A DNA stretch of 64,000 nt from Thioalkalivibrio sp. ALJ12 (lineage in GTDB: Bacteria; Pseudomonadota; Gammaproteobacteria; Ectothiorhodospirales; Ectothiorhodospiraceae), in NCBI RefSeq assembly GCF_000378305.1, contig NZ_KB899538.1:831001-895000 (forward strand), written 5' to 3'. Below the pieces are notes generated by a model. That model was not told the DNA's origin and searched no databases. It worked only from the letters and a program-made list of their open reading frames with translations. The position numbers and the translations under genes are program-made. Position 1 is the stretch's first letter; each line of letters begins with the position of its first letter. This document shows, one piece after another, positions 1 through 7,866 of the stretch.

Positions 1-239
1 GCCATTTCGCGCAGTTCGGGGTCGTCCTCCGCGAGCATCGCGCGGGCCTCTTCCAGTGCGCCCTGGTTGTCGTGCCAGGCCTTCCAGGCCGCGGCGACCG
101 GCTCGAGCTGGCTGTATTCCTGCGACAGGCGGCGCAGCTGGTCGGCGTCCTCGGCGGCGTCCGGCGTGGCCAGCAGCTGTGCGATCTCGGCATGGCGCTC
201 GGCCAGGCCCTCGAGCTTGGTGCGGAACGAGGCCTTCAC
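1..239 (-). CDS. prfA: Peptide chain release factor 1 (partial, N-terminal 79 residues)
   Basis: The 5' part of the class I release factor that reads UAA/UAG and releases the finished peptide at the ribosome. The reverse strand reads a helical N-terminus ending in ELREMA, which matches the RF1 N-terminal domain; the GGQ and PxT motifs lie beyond the window edge. The GTG start at 239-237 overlaps the hemA stop as GTGA, so translation is probably coupled. hemA-prfA is a conserved gammaproteobacterial pair, which supports the call. Truncated only by the window. Confidence 0.93.
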   Translation of the reverse strand, partial: MKASFRTKLEGLAERHAEIAQLLATPDAAEDADQLRRLSQEYSQLEPVAAAWKAWHDNQGALEEARAMLAEDDPELREM

Positions 240-1534
240 GAACGGGTGCCGGACTCGGGGTCGTGGCCGGGGTCGTCTTCCGGGCTGGGAAGCTGGAACA
301 GCCGATGGGCGGCATTGAGCAGGCGCGCGTCGCCCTCGTGGGCGGCGGTGTTCAGTGACTTGCAGGGGGCGTGCATCAGCTTGTTGGTCAGGCTGTGGGC
401 CAGCAGTTGCATGGCCTCTTCCGGCGACTTGCCGGCGCGCAGCATCGCCTCTGCCCTGGCCAGGGATTCGGCCTTGACGGTCTCGGCGCGCTGACGCAGC
501 TGGCGGATGCTGTCCACGGAGTCACGGGCGCGCAGCCAGCGCATGAATTCGCTGGCGCGCTGGGTGATGATCTCCTCGGCCTGTGCGGCGGCGGCCTGGC
601 GCGAGGCCATGTTCTCGTCGATCACTTCCTGGAGGTCATCCACCGTGTAGAGGTAGACGTCCTCGAGCTGGCCAACCTCGGGCTCGATGTCGCGCGGGAC
701 GGCGATGTCGACCATGAAGATCGGCTTGTGACGGCGCTTGCGCAGGGTGCGTTCCACCGCCCCCTTGCCGAGGATCGGCAGCGGGGCAGCGGTGGACGAG
801 ATGACGATGTCGGCCTCGGCCAGGCGATCCGGTAACTGGTTCAGGCTGATCGCTTCGCCATCGAAGCGCTCGGCTACGGCCTGGGCGCGCTCCTCGGTGC
901 GGTTGGCGACGATCACTTTGCCGATCCCGTGGCCGGATAGGTGCTGCAGCGCCAGTTCGATCGTCTCTCCGGCGCCGATTACCAGCGCGGTCAGCGGCTT
1001 CAGGTCGCCAAAGATCTGGCGCGCCAGCGAGACCGCGGCAAAGGCCACTGAGACGGCGCTCTGCCCGATCGCTGTCTGGGTACGCACATCCTTGGCGGTG
1101 GCAAAGGCGTGCTGGAACAGTCGCTCCAGTGAGCGGCCCAGCGTGCCGGCGTCATGGGCATGCTGGTAGGCCGTCTTCATCTGCCCGAGGATCTGGGGCT
1201 CGCCGAGGACCAGCGAATCCAGGCCGCTCGCCACGCGCAGGGTGTGGCGCACCGCGGAGCCGTCGTGGTGCAGGTAGAGGTAGGGCCTGAGTTCGTCGCG
1301 GTCGATGCCGTGGTAGCCGCCCAGCCAGTCCAGCACGCGATGTTCCGACTGCTTGCCGCCCTCGCGGAAGTACACCTCGGTGCGGTTGCAGGTCGACAGG
1401 ATCGCGGTTTCCGGCAACAGGACGCCCGAGCGCAGCGAGTGCAGGGCCTCGCCGAGCTGGCTTTCATTCACCGACAGCCGTTCGCGGATCGCGACCGGGG
1501 CGGTTTTGTGATTGATACCAAGAGTGAACAGCAT
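236..1534 (-). CDS. hemA: Glutamyl-tRNA reductase
   Basis: Reduces glutamyl-tRNA(Glu) to glutamate-1-semialdehyde with NADPH, the first committed step of C5 tetrapyrrole synthesis; HemL (50291-51568) takes the next step. The 432-residue protein opens with the family's NHKTAPV motif (8-14), has the catalytic Cys49 in STCNRTEVY, the HTLRVASGLDSLVLGE substrate region near 97-112 and a Rossmann VIGAGE at 185-190. The ATG at 1534 is chosen because the motif begins seven codons later; an open frame continues 69 codons upstream but carries nothing HemA-like. Diverges from the TPR lipoprotein gene and is followed by prfA with a 4-nt overlap. Confidence 0.97.
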   Translation of the reverse strand: MLFTLGINHKTAPVAIRERLSVNESQLGEALHSLRSGVLLPETAILSTCNRTEVYFREGGKQSEHRVLDWLGGYHGIDRDELRPYLYLHHDGSAVRHTLRVASGLDSLVLGEPQILGQMKTAYQHAHDAGTLGRSLERLFQHAFATAKDVRTQTAIGQSAVSVAFAAVSLARQIFGDLKPLTALVIGAGETIELALQHLSGHGIGKVIVANRTEERAQAVAERFDGEAISLNQLPDRLAEADIVISSTAAPLPILGKGAVERTLRKRRHKPIFMVDIAVPRDIEPEVGQLEDVYLYTVDDLQEVIDENMASRQAAAAQAEEIITQRASEFMRWLRARDSVDSIRQLRQRAETVKAESLARAEAMLRAGKSPEEAMQLLAHSLTNKLMHAPCKSLNTAAHEGDARLLNAAHRLFQLPSPEDDPGHDPESGTRS

Positions 1535-1790
1535 GCTGACGCTATTGTGCCGCAAATACCCGGAAAAGGCCCCCAAAACATACAAGTCACCCAGGATACT
1601 TGTGCTTCCCCAAGGGCGACGCGCGTAGTGTAACGACCCGTGCCGTCCGTTACAGTGTCCAGCCGGTGTGCCGCACGGTTGCCGGTTTGGAACCGTGGCA
1701 CGGGATGGGCGTCCCATTAGTGATGCAACTAAGTGATGCACTTATCCGAGTCTCCCCAGAATGCAACGGAGTAATCCGATCGGACCCGAA
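1535..1790. promoter_or_regulatory. Divergent intergenic region hemA / TPR lipoprotein
   Basis: 256 nt that must hold promoters for both directions. Visible structure: a hairpin at 1668-1701 (7-bp inner stem CACGGTT/AACCGTG at 1674-1680 and 1691-1697, extended after a 2-nt bulge by GTGC/GCAC), and a tandem direct repeat AGTGATGCA at 1719-1727 and 1732-1740, 13 nt apart, near the lipoprotein start. No clear -35/-10 pair could be assigned to either strand. Confidence 0.4.
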
Positions 1791-3509
1791 ATGATTCGAC
1801 CCCTTTTTGCGGCGCTGGCCGCGCTCGTGCTGGTGGGCTGCGCCCACATGCCTCTGGGCGCCTCGGAGGGCGAGGCCCCGGAGGTGGATCGCCCCGTGAT
1901 CCTCCCGATCATGCCGGCGCAGGACCCGGAAGCGGCCCTGATGCTGGGTGTGCTGGTCGGCGAGATTGCTGTGCGCTCCGGGCAGTACGAAGAGGCCGCG
2001 CGCTACTACGGCGCCGCGGCCCTGCTCAGCGACGACCCGGCTATCGCCGAACGGGCCACCCGCATTGCGCTGTTCGCCCAGGACCGCAACCAGGCCCTGC
2101 AGTCTTCCGAGCGCTGGCGCCAGCTGGCACCGGAGAGCCTGGATGCCCTGCAGCTGTCCACGGTGCTGCGTCTGGACCTCGGGCAGCCGGACCCCGCTGC
2201 CGAGCAGATGGGCACGGTGATTGACCTGCAGACCGTGCAGGGTGGAGATCCCTACGCGGCGCTGGGGGCGGTGGTCGGTCAGACACGCAACCGCGAGGCC
2301 GCGCTGGAGGCCCTGGAGAGCCTGACGGATCAGCGTCAGGACGACGTCGGTGTCCATCGCGTATTTGCAGAGGCCGCACTGCGCTTCGCGCCCGGCGAGC
2401 CGGCGCTGGAGGCGACCGCTCGGGGTGTGGAGCGCTTCCCGGAATCCGTGTCTTTGCGTCTGTTGCGCGCCCGTGCCCTGGACGAGGTGGGGCAGTCCGA
2501 CGAGGCACTGGAAGAGCTGCGCACGACGGTGGCCAGCCACCCCGAGAGCCGAGAGGCCCGTTTTGGCTATGCCCGCATGCTGGCGGAGCACGATGATCGC
2601 GAAATGGCACGCGAAGAGATGGACCGCCTGGTCGAGCAGGACCCGGAGGATGTGCAGCTGCTGCTGGCCCTGGCGCTGATGAACCTCGAGGCCGAACAGC
2701 TGGGACCGGCCCGGACCTATCTGGAGCGACTGGACGCCCTGGGCGAGCGCGAGGACGACATCGCCTACTACCTGGGGCGGCTGCACGAGATGGAAGACGA
2801 CCCGGAGGGGGCGCGCCAGGCGTACGAGCGGGTCGGGGGCGGCAGCCACGCCGATGATGCCCGCCTGCGTGCGGCGCGCATGACGCTGGAGGTCGAGGGC
2901 GAGTCGGCTGCGCGCGAGCGTTTCGAACAGATGCAGCAGGGCCCGGATACGGAGCTTGCCCGACGCGCCTATCTCGGCGAGGCGAACCTGCTGCGTGAAA
3001 AGGGCGAGTACACGGCTGCGCGCGAACGCCTGAACCGGGGGCTGGTGCAGTTCCCCGGCGATACCCGGTTGCTGTATATGCGCGGCCTGGTGCACGAGCG
3101 CCAGGATGAAATCGAGGCCGCCGAGGCGGATTTCCGCGCGATCCTGGACAACGATCCGGAGAACGTCGCCGCGCTGAATGCGCTCGGCTATACCCTGGCT
3201 GATCGCACCGACCGCTATGAGGAGGCGCTGGACCTGATCGAGCGGGCCTACGCGCAGGAGCCCGACGACGCGGCGATCATCGACAGTTATGGCTGGGTCC
3301 TCTATCGCCTCGGACGGCTGGACGAGGCCGAGGATTTCCTGCGCCGCGCCTACGATCTCTCCGACGACGGGGAGATCGCGAGCAACCTCGCCGTGGTGCT
3401 CTGGGAGCGGGGCGAACGCGACGAGGCCCGCTCCATTCTGGAGGCGGCACTGGAGCGCGAGCCGGATCACGAGCGCCTGCTGCGGGTGCGTGACGAACTT
3501 CTCGAGTGA
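1791..3509 (+). CDS. TPR-repeat outer-membrane lipoprotein
   Basis: A 572-residue predicted lipoprotein: hydrophobic signal, then the lipobox LVGC with Cys17 as acylation site. The rest is an alpha-helical solenoid of tetratricopeptide-like repeats; repeat signatures such as ALNALGYTLADR and AIIDSYGWVLYRLGRLDEAE are clearest in the last third. It matches in position and style the TPR lipoprotein always found between hemA and lolB in Pseudomonas-like genomes; its function is not established, and an envelope assembly or scaffold role is inferred. The ATG at 1791 precedes the signal peptide directly; another ATG 10 codons upstream is possible. Its stop overlaps the lolB start. Confidence 0.85.
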   Translation: MIRPLFAALAALVLVGCAHMPLGASEGEAPEVDRPVILPIMPAQDPEAALMLGVLVGEIAVRSGQYEEAARYYGAAALLSDDPAIAERATRIALFAQDRNQALQSSERWRQLAPESLDALQLSTVLRLDLGQPDPAAEQMGTVIDLQTVQGGDPYAALGAVVGQTRNREAALEALESLTDQRQDDVGVHRVFAEAALRFAPGEPALEATARGVERFPESVSLRLLRARALDEVGQSDEALEELRTTVASHPESREARFGYARMLAEHDDREMAREEMDRLVEQDPEDVQLLLALALMNLEAEQLGPARTYLERLDALGEREDDIAYYLGRLHEMEDDPEGARQAYERVGGGSHADDARLRAARMTLEVEGESAARERFEQMQQGPDTELARRAYLGEANLLREKGEYTAARERLNRGLVQFPGDTRLLYMRGLVHERQDEIEAAEADFRAILDNDPENVAALNALGYTLADRTDRYEEALDLIERAYAQEPDDAAIIDSYGWVLYRLGRLDEAEDFLRRAYDLSDDGEIASNLAVVLWERGERDEARSILEAALEREPDHERLLRVRDELLE

Positions 3510-4159
3510 TGTTGTCTGGATCCCCAGAGTCCCGTGCGCCCTCGTGGGCGGGAGTGACCCGTTGGGTGTCAGGTGTCGTCGTGGCGCTGGTGCTGATCGG
3601 TTGTACGGCCCCAATGCCTCGTACCGAAGACCCCGCTGCACGACAGGCCTTCGACGAGCGCGCCGAGGTCGTGAAGGCCTTTGATGAGTGGCGCCTGGCG
3701 GCCCGTCTGGGGCTCTCCACCGAGACGGAATACTGGTCCGCGCAGCTGAATTGGCGCGTGCAGCAGGAGCGCCATGTCCTCGACTTGTCTGGTCCCATGG
3801 GGCGTGGGGGTGGCCGTCTGACGCTGGCCCCGGATCAACCCGCGGTGCTGATCACGCGAGCCGGCGAGCAGTATCAGGCCGAGGACCCGGATGCTCTGGT
3901 CGCCTACCTGACGAACGAGTCGATACCGGTGTCCGGCATGCGCTACTGGGTGCGGGGTCTGCTCGCGCCGGGCGCCGAGTACGATCTCGAGGTGGACGAG
4001 GACGGCTTGCCCCGGCGCATCGAGCAGTCCGGCTGGGTGATCGAATTCGGCGAGTTCGATGAGGTTGACGGCATGGCGCTCCCGGTGCGCATGGACCTCG
4101 AGCGCGAGGGCGTGGAGCTGCGTGTGCGCATCGCTAACTGGCACATGGCGACGCGATGA
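3509..4159 (+). CDS. lolB: Outer-membrane lipoprotein receptor LolB
   Basis: LolB takes lipoproteins from periplasmic LolA and inserts them into the outer-membrane inner leaflet. The protein has an N-terminal signal with lipobox LIGC (Cys32), then a roughly 185-residue half-barrel with family features: a WRLAARLGLST segment after the linker, the QLNWR strand, and a C-terminal region ending in a VRIANWHM strand. Length of 216 residues is normal. The ATG at 3509 overlaps the upstream TGA by one base; a GTG one codon earlier is the alternative. It overlaps ispE by 4 nt (ATGA), giving a tight lolB-ispE operon. Confidence 0.93.
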   Translation: MLSGSPESRAPSWAGVTRWVSGVVVALVLIGCTAPMPRTEDPAARQAFDERAEVVKAFDEWRLAARLGLSTETEYWSAQLNWRVQQERHVLDLSGPMGRGGGRLTLAPDQPAVLITRAGEQYQAEDPDALVAYLTNESIPVSGMRYWVRGLLAPGAEYDLEVDEDGLPRRIEQSGWVIEFGEFDEVDGMALPVRMDLEREGVELRVRIANWHMATR

Positions 4160-5046
4160 GCGGCGATTTCGATGTGGCCTTCCCCGCGCCGGCCAAGATC
4201 AACCGATTTCTGCATATCACGGGGCGGCGCGCCGATGGTTACCATGAGCTGCAGAGCGTGTTTCAGTTCGTCGGGCTGGCGGATTCGCTGCGCTTCGAAC
4301 CGCTGGAGCGGGGGCGATTCGAGATGTCGGCCGGGGCGCTCGATGGAGGTCACAACCTGTGCCTGCGGGCCGCGCGGGCGCTGGCGGAGGCCAGCGGTTC
4401 ATCCTTTGGGGTGCGGGTGCATCTCGACAAGCGCATCCCGATTGGAGGTGGCCTGGGTGGGGGCAGTTCCGACGCCGCAACCACGCTGGTCGTACTGAAC
4501 CGACTATTCGATCTCGGGCTGTTGGAGGATGACCTGGCCGCGATTGGATTGGGCCTGGGGGCTGATGTGCCGGTTTTTGTGCGCGGCCGGGCGGCCTGGG
4601 CCGAAGGCGTCGGGGATCGCCTGGTTCCTCTGGAGCCGGATCTGGCCTGGTTGCTGCTGGTGGACCCCGGCGTTTCGGTGGCGACAGGGCCCATGTTTGG
4701 CTCAGCGGAATTGACACGCGACTGTCCCGCCGAGACAATTTCGCCCGAAATTGATGCCGCGCGCTTTCGTAATGTGTTCGAGCCGCTGGTTCGCCGGCAG
4801 TATCCACTCGTTGCCGAGGCACTGGACTGGATGGGCGGGCAAACGGAGCGCGCGCGGCTGAGCGGCACTGGGGGCTGTATCTTCGGGATGTTCCCGAACG
4901 AGCAGGCTGCCCGCCAGGCGCAGGCCGCACAGCCCCGTCCCTGGCGGAGCTGGGTGACGCCGCTGACGAACGTGTCGCCCCTGCGGCAGTGGCTCCCGGG
5001 CAGCGCCGCCGCCGAGGGTGCCGAACAACAAGTAATTGGGCCGTAG
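4156..5046 (+). CDS. ispE: 4-diphosphocytidyl-2-C-methyl-D-erythritol kinase
   Basis: ATP-dependent kinase of the non-mevalonate isoprenoid pathway, phosphorylating CDP-methylerythritol. Seen: APAKINRFLHITGRRADGYH at 11-30 (family start, catalytic Lys14 region), the GHMP phosphate loop PIGGGLGGGSSDAATT at 95-110, the GADVPVF segment, and a GTGGCIFG C-terminal motif. The 296-residue length is slightly long for the family. The excess is at the C-terminus, where the last codons and the TAG stop fall inside a tRNA-Gln-like sequence starting at 5037, so the end of this gene was probably reshaped when that copy arose. Confidence 0.95.
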   Translation: MSGDFDVAFPAPAKINRFLHITGRRADGYHELQSVFQFVGLADSLRFEPLERGRFEMSAGALDGGHNLCLRAARALAEASGSSFGVRVHLDKRIPIGGGLGGGSSDAATTLVVLNRLFDLGLLEDDLAAIGLGLGADVPVFVRGRAAWAEGVGDRLVPLEPDLAWLLLVDPGVSVATGPMFGSAELTRDCPAETISPEIDAARFRNVFEPLVRRQYPLVAEALDWMGGQTERARLSGTGGCIFGMFPNEQAARQAQAAQPRPWRSWVTPLTNVSPLRQWLPGSAAAEGAEQQVIGP

Positions 5047-5175
5047 CCAAGCGGTAAGGCAACGGGTTTTGATCCCGTCATGCGCAGGTTCGACCCGAGC
5101 GGCGCAGCCGCGAGAGCACGCCACCGCAGGTGGCGCCCGAAGGGTGGCGCGCAGCGCCATCATCCTGCCGGCCCG
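5037..5175 (+). pseudogene. tRNA-Gln(UUG)-like copy split in the T-loop by a 68-nt insert
   Basis: Positions 5037-5093 are identical to the first 57 nt of the intact tRNA-Gln downstream (acceptor 5' strand, D arm, anticodon arm with TTG, first half of the T arm). The match resumes at 5162-5174 with the rest of the T stem and the acceptor 3' strand, ending with a T.G closing pair and no CCA. The interruption (5094-5161) falls inside the T-loop, TTCGA|AT. The insert is hairpin-rich: GCGGC/GCCGC and GCCACC/GGTGGC, each with a GCA loop. Best read as a tRNA inactivated by a small palindromic insertion; a spliced tRNA is less likely because the 3' end is degenerate. The ispE stop codon lies in its first ten bases. 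Confidence 0.8.
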
Positions 5176-5251
5176 GATCGGCGGCAGCCGATCCGCCATC
5201 GGTTCCGGAAGCGGAACCTGGACAGGGTTGGGGCAGGCAACAACGAGTAAT
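5175..5251. other. Hairpin-rich spacer between the two tRNA-Gln copies
   Basis: Contains a perfect 8-bp stem GGATCGGC/GCCGATCC (5175-5182 with 5187-5194, loop GGCA) and a 6-bp stem GGTTCC/GGAACC (5201-5206 with 5213-5218). Neither is followed by a T tract, so they do not look like intrinsic terminators. The last ten or so bases before the intact tRNA repeat those before the broken copy, showing that the duplicated unit includes upstream flank. Confidence 0.5.
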
Positions 5252-5326
5252 TGGGCCGTAGCCAAGCGGTAAGGCAACGGGTTTTGATCCCGTCATGCGC
5301 AGGTTCGAATCCTGCCGGCCCAGCCA
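5252..5326 (+). tRNA. tRNA-Gln (anticodon UUG)
   Basis: A complete 75-nt cloverleaf. The acceptor stem TGGGCCG pairs with CGGCCCA (5252-5258 with 5316-5322), followed by discriminator G and an encoded CCA. The anticodon stem ACGGG/CCCGT encloses loop TTTTGAT, giving anticodon TTG. The T arm GCAGG-TTCGAAT-CCTGC is intact. Its place between ispE and prs is conserved in Pseudomonas-type genomes. A second, interrupted copy lies 215 nt upstream. Confidence 0.97.
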
Positions 5327-5377
5327 TACAACGCGGGTGGTGATGCTGGATATCGCCACCGCGCCACACACCACCGG

Positions 5378-5405
5378 CCCCGGCGCCACGCCGGGGTCTA
5401 TTTTG
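5378..5405 (+). terminator. Intrinsic terminator or attenuator between tRNA-Gln and prs
   Basis: A perfect 8-bp GC stem CCCCGGCG/CGCCGGGG (5378-5385, 5389-5396) with loop CCA, followed by TCTATTTT. Placed 50 nt after the tRNA and about 50 nt before the prs start, it could end the ispE-tRNA transcript or act as an attenuator for prs. Confidence 0.65.
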
Positions 5406-5456
5406 GAGCCAGGTGACCCGTTCACCCGCTCCGCACCACCCAGACCGGAAAAAACC

Positions 5457-6413
5457 GTGGTCGACAAGAGCCGAATGATGGTCTTCGCGGGGAACGCGAA
5501 CCCCCGCCTGGCACAGAGCGTTGCCGAGCACCTGGGCCTGCCGATGGGCAAGGCGATTGTGGGCCGCTTCAGCGACGGCGAGGTGCAGGTCGAGATCCTG
5601 GAGAACGTGCGCGGTCGCGACGTTTTCCTGATCCAGCCGACCGGGCAGCCGACCAACGAGAACATCATGGAGCTGGTCATCATGGTGGACGCGCTGCGGC
5701 GCGCCTCGGCCGGTCGCATTACCACCGTGATCCCGTACTTCGGCTACGCCCGCCAGGACCGCCGGGTGCGCTCGGCGCGGGTGCCGATTTCGGCCAAGGT
5801 GGTCGCGAACATGATCGAGGCGGTCGGTGCCGATCGCGTGCTGACTATCGATGTGCACGCGGATCAGGTGCAGGGTTTCTTCAACGTCCCGGTGGACAAC
5901 ATCTACGCCTCGCCGGTGCTGCTGGGCGATGTCTGGCGGCATGTCTCCGGCAATCTGACCGTGGTTTCGCCGGATGTTGGCGGTGTGGTGCGTGCCCGCG
6001 CGATTGCCAAGCGCCTGGATGATGCCGATCTGGCGATCATCGACAAGCGCCGTCCGCGTGCGAACGAGTCCGAGGTGATGCATATCATCGGTGATGTGCG
6101 CGACAAGTCCTGCATCATCATCGACGACCTGGTGGATACCGCCGGCACGCTGTGTCAGGCGGCCAAGGCCCTGAAGGCGCACGGTGCGGCGTCGGTGAGC
6201 GCCTACGCCACGCACCCCGTGCTTTCTGGTGCAGCAATTGATAATATTAACGGTTCGGCGCTGGACGAGCTGGTGGTGACCGACACTCTGGCCCTGCAGC
6301 CGAATGCCCAGGCCTGTGCAAAGATCCGGCAGCTGTCGGTCGCGGAGATGCTGGCCGAGACCATTCGTCGGATTAATCTCGAGGAATCGGTCAGTTCGCT
6401 GTTTGTGGACTGA
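5457..6413 (+). CDS. prs: Ribose-phosphate pyrophosphokinase (PRPP synthase)
   Basis: Makes PRPP from ribose-5-phosphate and ATP for nucleotide, histidine, tryptophan and NAD synthesis. Nearly colinear with E. coli Prs: [13 protein letters not shown] at the N-terminus, [19 protein letters not shown], the catalytic flexible-loop region [33 protein letters not shown], and the PRPP-binding loop [14 protein letters not shown]. The start is uncertain: the GTG at 5457 follows a GGAA-rich stretch and gives 318 residues, while the ATGs at 5475 and 5478 are alternatives that lose six or seven residues. Gene order ispE-tRNA-Gln-prs-rplY-pth is conserved. Confidence 0.96.
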   Translation: MVDKSRMMVFAGNANPRLAQSVAEHLGLPMGKAIVGRFSDGEVQVEILENVRGRDVFLIQPTGQPTNENIMELVIMVDALRRASAGRITTVIPYFGYARQDRRVRSARVPISAKVVANMIEAVGADRVLTIDVHADQVQGFFNVPVDNIYASPVLLGDVWRHVSGNLTVVSPDVGGVVRARAIAKRLDDADLAIIDKRRPRANESEVMHIIGDVRDKSCIIIDDLVDTAGTLCQAAKALKAHGAASVSAYATHPVLSGAAIDNINGSALDELVVTDTLALQPNAQACAKIRQLSVAEMLAETIRRINLEESVSSLFVD

Positions 6414-6450
6414 AGCCTCGGGCGCAAGGCGCTACTGGCGCCACGATTTC

Positions 6451-6507
6451 GGGGGATTGTCCCCCAACTTCACGCCTCATCTGGTCGCGGATGAGGCGTG
6501 TTCATTT
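6451..6507 (+). terminator. Two hairpins between prs and rplY
   Basis: First a small hairpin GGGGG/CCCCC (6451-6465), then a perfect 11-bp stem CACGCCTCATC/GATGAGGCGTG (6471-6481 with 6490-6500, loop TGGTCGCG) followed by TTCATTT. The second resembles an intrinsic terminator and ends 20 nt before the rplY start, just ahead of its GGAG ribosome site. It may separate prs from rplY or serve as a leader for L25 control. Confidence 0.55.
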
Positions 6508-6520
6508 GGAGAAAGCAACG

Positions 6521-7222
6521 ATGAGCATGAGTTTTACCATTGAAGCCGAGAAGCGGGACGAGCAGGGATCGAGTGCGAGCCGCCGCCTGCGTCGCGCCGG
6601 CAAGCTGCCCGCCATCCTGTACGGTGGCGAGAATGACGCGCAGCCGATCACCCTCGACCACAACGCGATGGTGCACAACCTGAAGCATGATGCGTTCTAC
6701 TCGCACATCCTGACGGTCAAGCTGGATGGCAAGAGCGAGAAGGCGATTCTGCGCGACGTGCAGCGTCATCCGTTCAAGCCGACCATCTACCACGTGGATC
6801 TGCTGCGTGTGTCGGCGAACCAGCCGATCCGTGTGCACGTGCCGCTGCACTTCCACAATGAGGAAGAATGCAAGGGCGTGAAGCTGGGTGGTGGCATGGT
6901 CAGCCGCATGCTGAACGACATCGAAGTCGAGTGCCTGCCGGGCGACCTGCCCGAGTCCATCGACATCGATGTGGCCGAGATGGACGTCGGTGACACCATC
7001 CACATCTCCGAGCTGACCCTGCCGAAGGGTGTGGAGAGCGTGGCCCTGATGCACGGCGAGGACTACGACTACGCCGTGGTCAGTGTCCTGCTCCCGCGCG
7101 CCGCGAAGGCCGAAGAGGAAGAGGGCGAGGAAGCCGAAGCCGCCGAGGCCGAAGGTGCCGAGGCCGAGGGTGGCGAAGAGGCGGCCTCCGGCGACGAAGG
7201 CGAGTCCGAGGACAAGGAATAA
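6521..7222 (+). CDS. rplY: 50S ribosomal protein L25 (long, Ctc/TL5-type)
   Basis: Binds 5S rRNA in the central protuberance. The 233-residue protein has the N-terminal L25 domain ([20 protein letters not shown], then [12 protein letters not shown]) and the C-terminal TL5/Ctc domain with [17 protein letters not shown]. It ends in about 45 mostly Glu/Ala residues, a common low-complexity tail. The ATG at 6521 has GGAGAAAG 6-13 nt upstream. Followed by pth after 32 nt, the usual rplY-pth pair. Confidence 0.95.
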   Translation: MSMSFTIEAEKRDEQGSSASRRLRRAGKLPAILYGGENDAQPITLDHNAMVHNLKHDAFYSHILTVKLDGKSEKAILRDVQRHPFKPTIYHVDLLRVSANQPIRVHVPLHFHNEEECKGVKLGGGMVSRMLNDIEVECLPGDLPESIDIDVAEMDVGDTIHISELTLPKGVESVALMHGEDYDYAVVSVLLPRAAKAEEEEGEEAEAAEAEGAEAEGGEEAASGDEGESEDKE

Positions 7223-7254
7223 GCCTCACGGCCATTCCTGAGCCCTTCTGACCC

Positions 7255-7866
7255 ATGGCTATTCGCCTGATCGTCGGGCTGGGCAATCCGGGCCCGCGTT
7301 ATGCCGAGACCCGGCATAACGCGGGCTTCTGGTTTGTGGATGCCCTGGCCCGTCGTCACGCCACCGAGTTCCGCAGCGAGAGCCGCTTCGATGGCGAGGC
7401 GGCGCGGCTGACCCTGCCCGAGGGCGACTGCTGGCTGCTCAAACCCATGAGCTTCATGAACAAGAGCGGCCTCCCGGTGCGCAAGTGCTCGGATTTCTAT
7501 CGCATTGCCCCGGAAGAGATTCTCGTGGTGCATGACGAGCTCGACCTGGACCCCGGTGTCGCGCGCCTGAAGATGGGCGGCGGGCACGGCGGCCACAATG
7601 GTCTGCGCGACCTGCATCGCCATATGGGCGGGCCGAACTATGCCCGGCTGCGGCTGGGTATCGGTCACCCCGGGCACCGCGACGACGTCGTCCCGTTCGT
7701 GCTGGACCGGCCTGGCCGGGACGATGCGCGTGCGATCGAGGATGCCATCGATGCCGCGCTGGATCAGGTGCCGGCGCTGATTGCCGGCCGCTGGGACGAG
7801 GCCGTACGTAATCTGCATGGCGGCGGGTCGAAGGCGGCCCGCGCAACATCCGAGGAAACCCCATGA
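7255..7866 (+). CDS. pth: Peptidyl-tRNA hydrolase
   Basis: Cleaves the ester bond of peptidyl-tRNAs dropped from ribosomes. The signature [20 protein letters not shown] is at 5-24 with catalytic His21, [10 protein letters not shown] at 63-72 and Asp94 in [23 protein letters not shown] also matches. 203 residues, normal length. The 3' end overlaps ychF by 4 nt (ATGA), indicating translational coupling. Confidence 0.97.
   Translation: MAIRLIVGLGNPGPRYAETRHNAGFWFVDALARRHATEFRSESRFDGEAARLTLPEGDCWLLKPMSFMNKSGLPVRKCSDFYRIAPEEILVVHDELDLDPGVARLKMGGGHGGHNGLRDLHRHMGGPNYARLRLGIGHPGHRDDVVPFVLDRPGRDDARAIEDAIDAALDQVPALIAGRWDEAVRNLHGGGSKAARATSEETP

Noticed and set aside
1535..1741. Upstream extension of hemA by 69 codons
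   Set aside because: The conserved GINHKTAPV start follows the ATG at 1534; the extension shows no similarity and would use up the divergent promoter region.
1650..3641. 663-codon minus-strand frame across the TPR lipoprotein
   Set aside because: Mirror of the coding strand; the plus strand has a lipobox, repeats and conserved neighbours.
5094..5161. Group I intron in tRNA-Gln
   Set aside because: Only 68 nt, in the T-loop rather than the anticodon loop, no P3-P7 core possible at that size.
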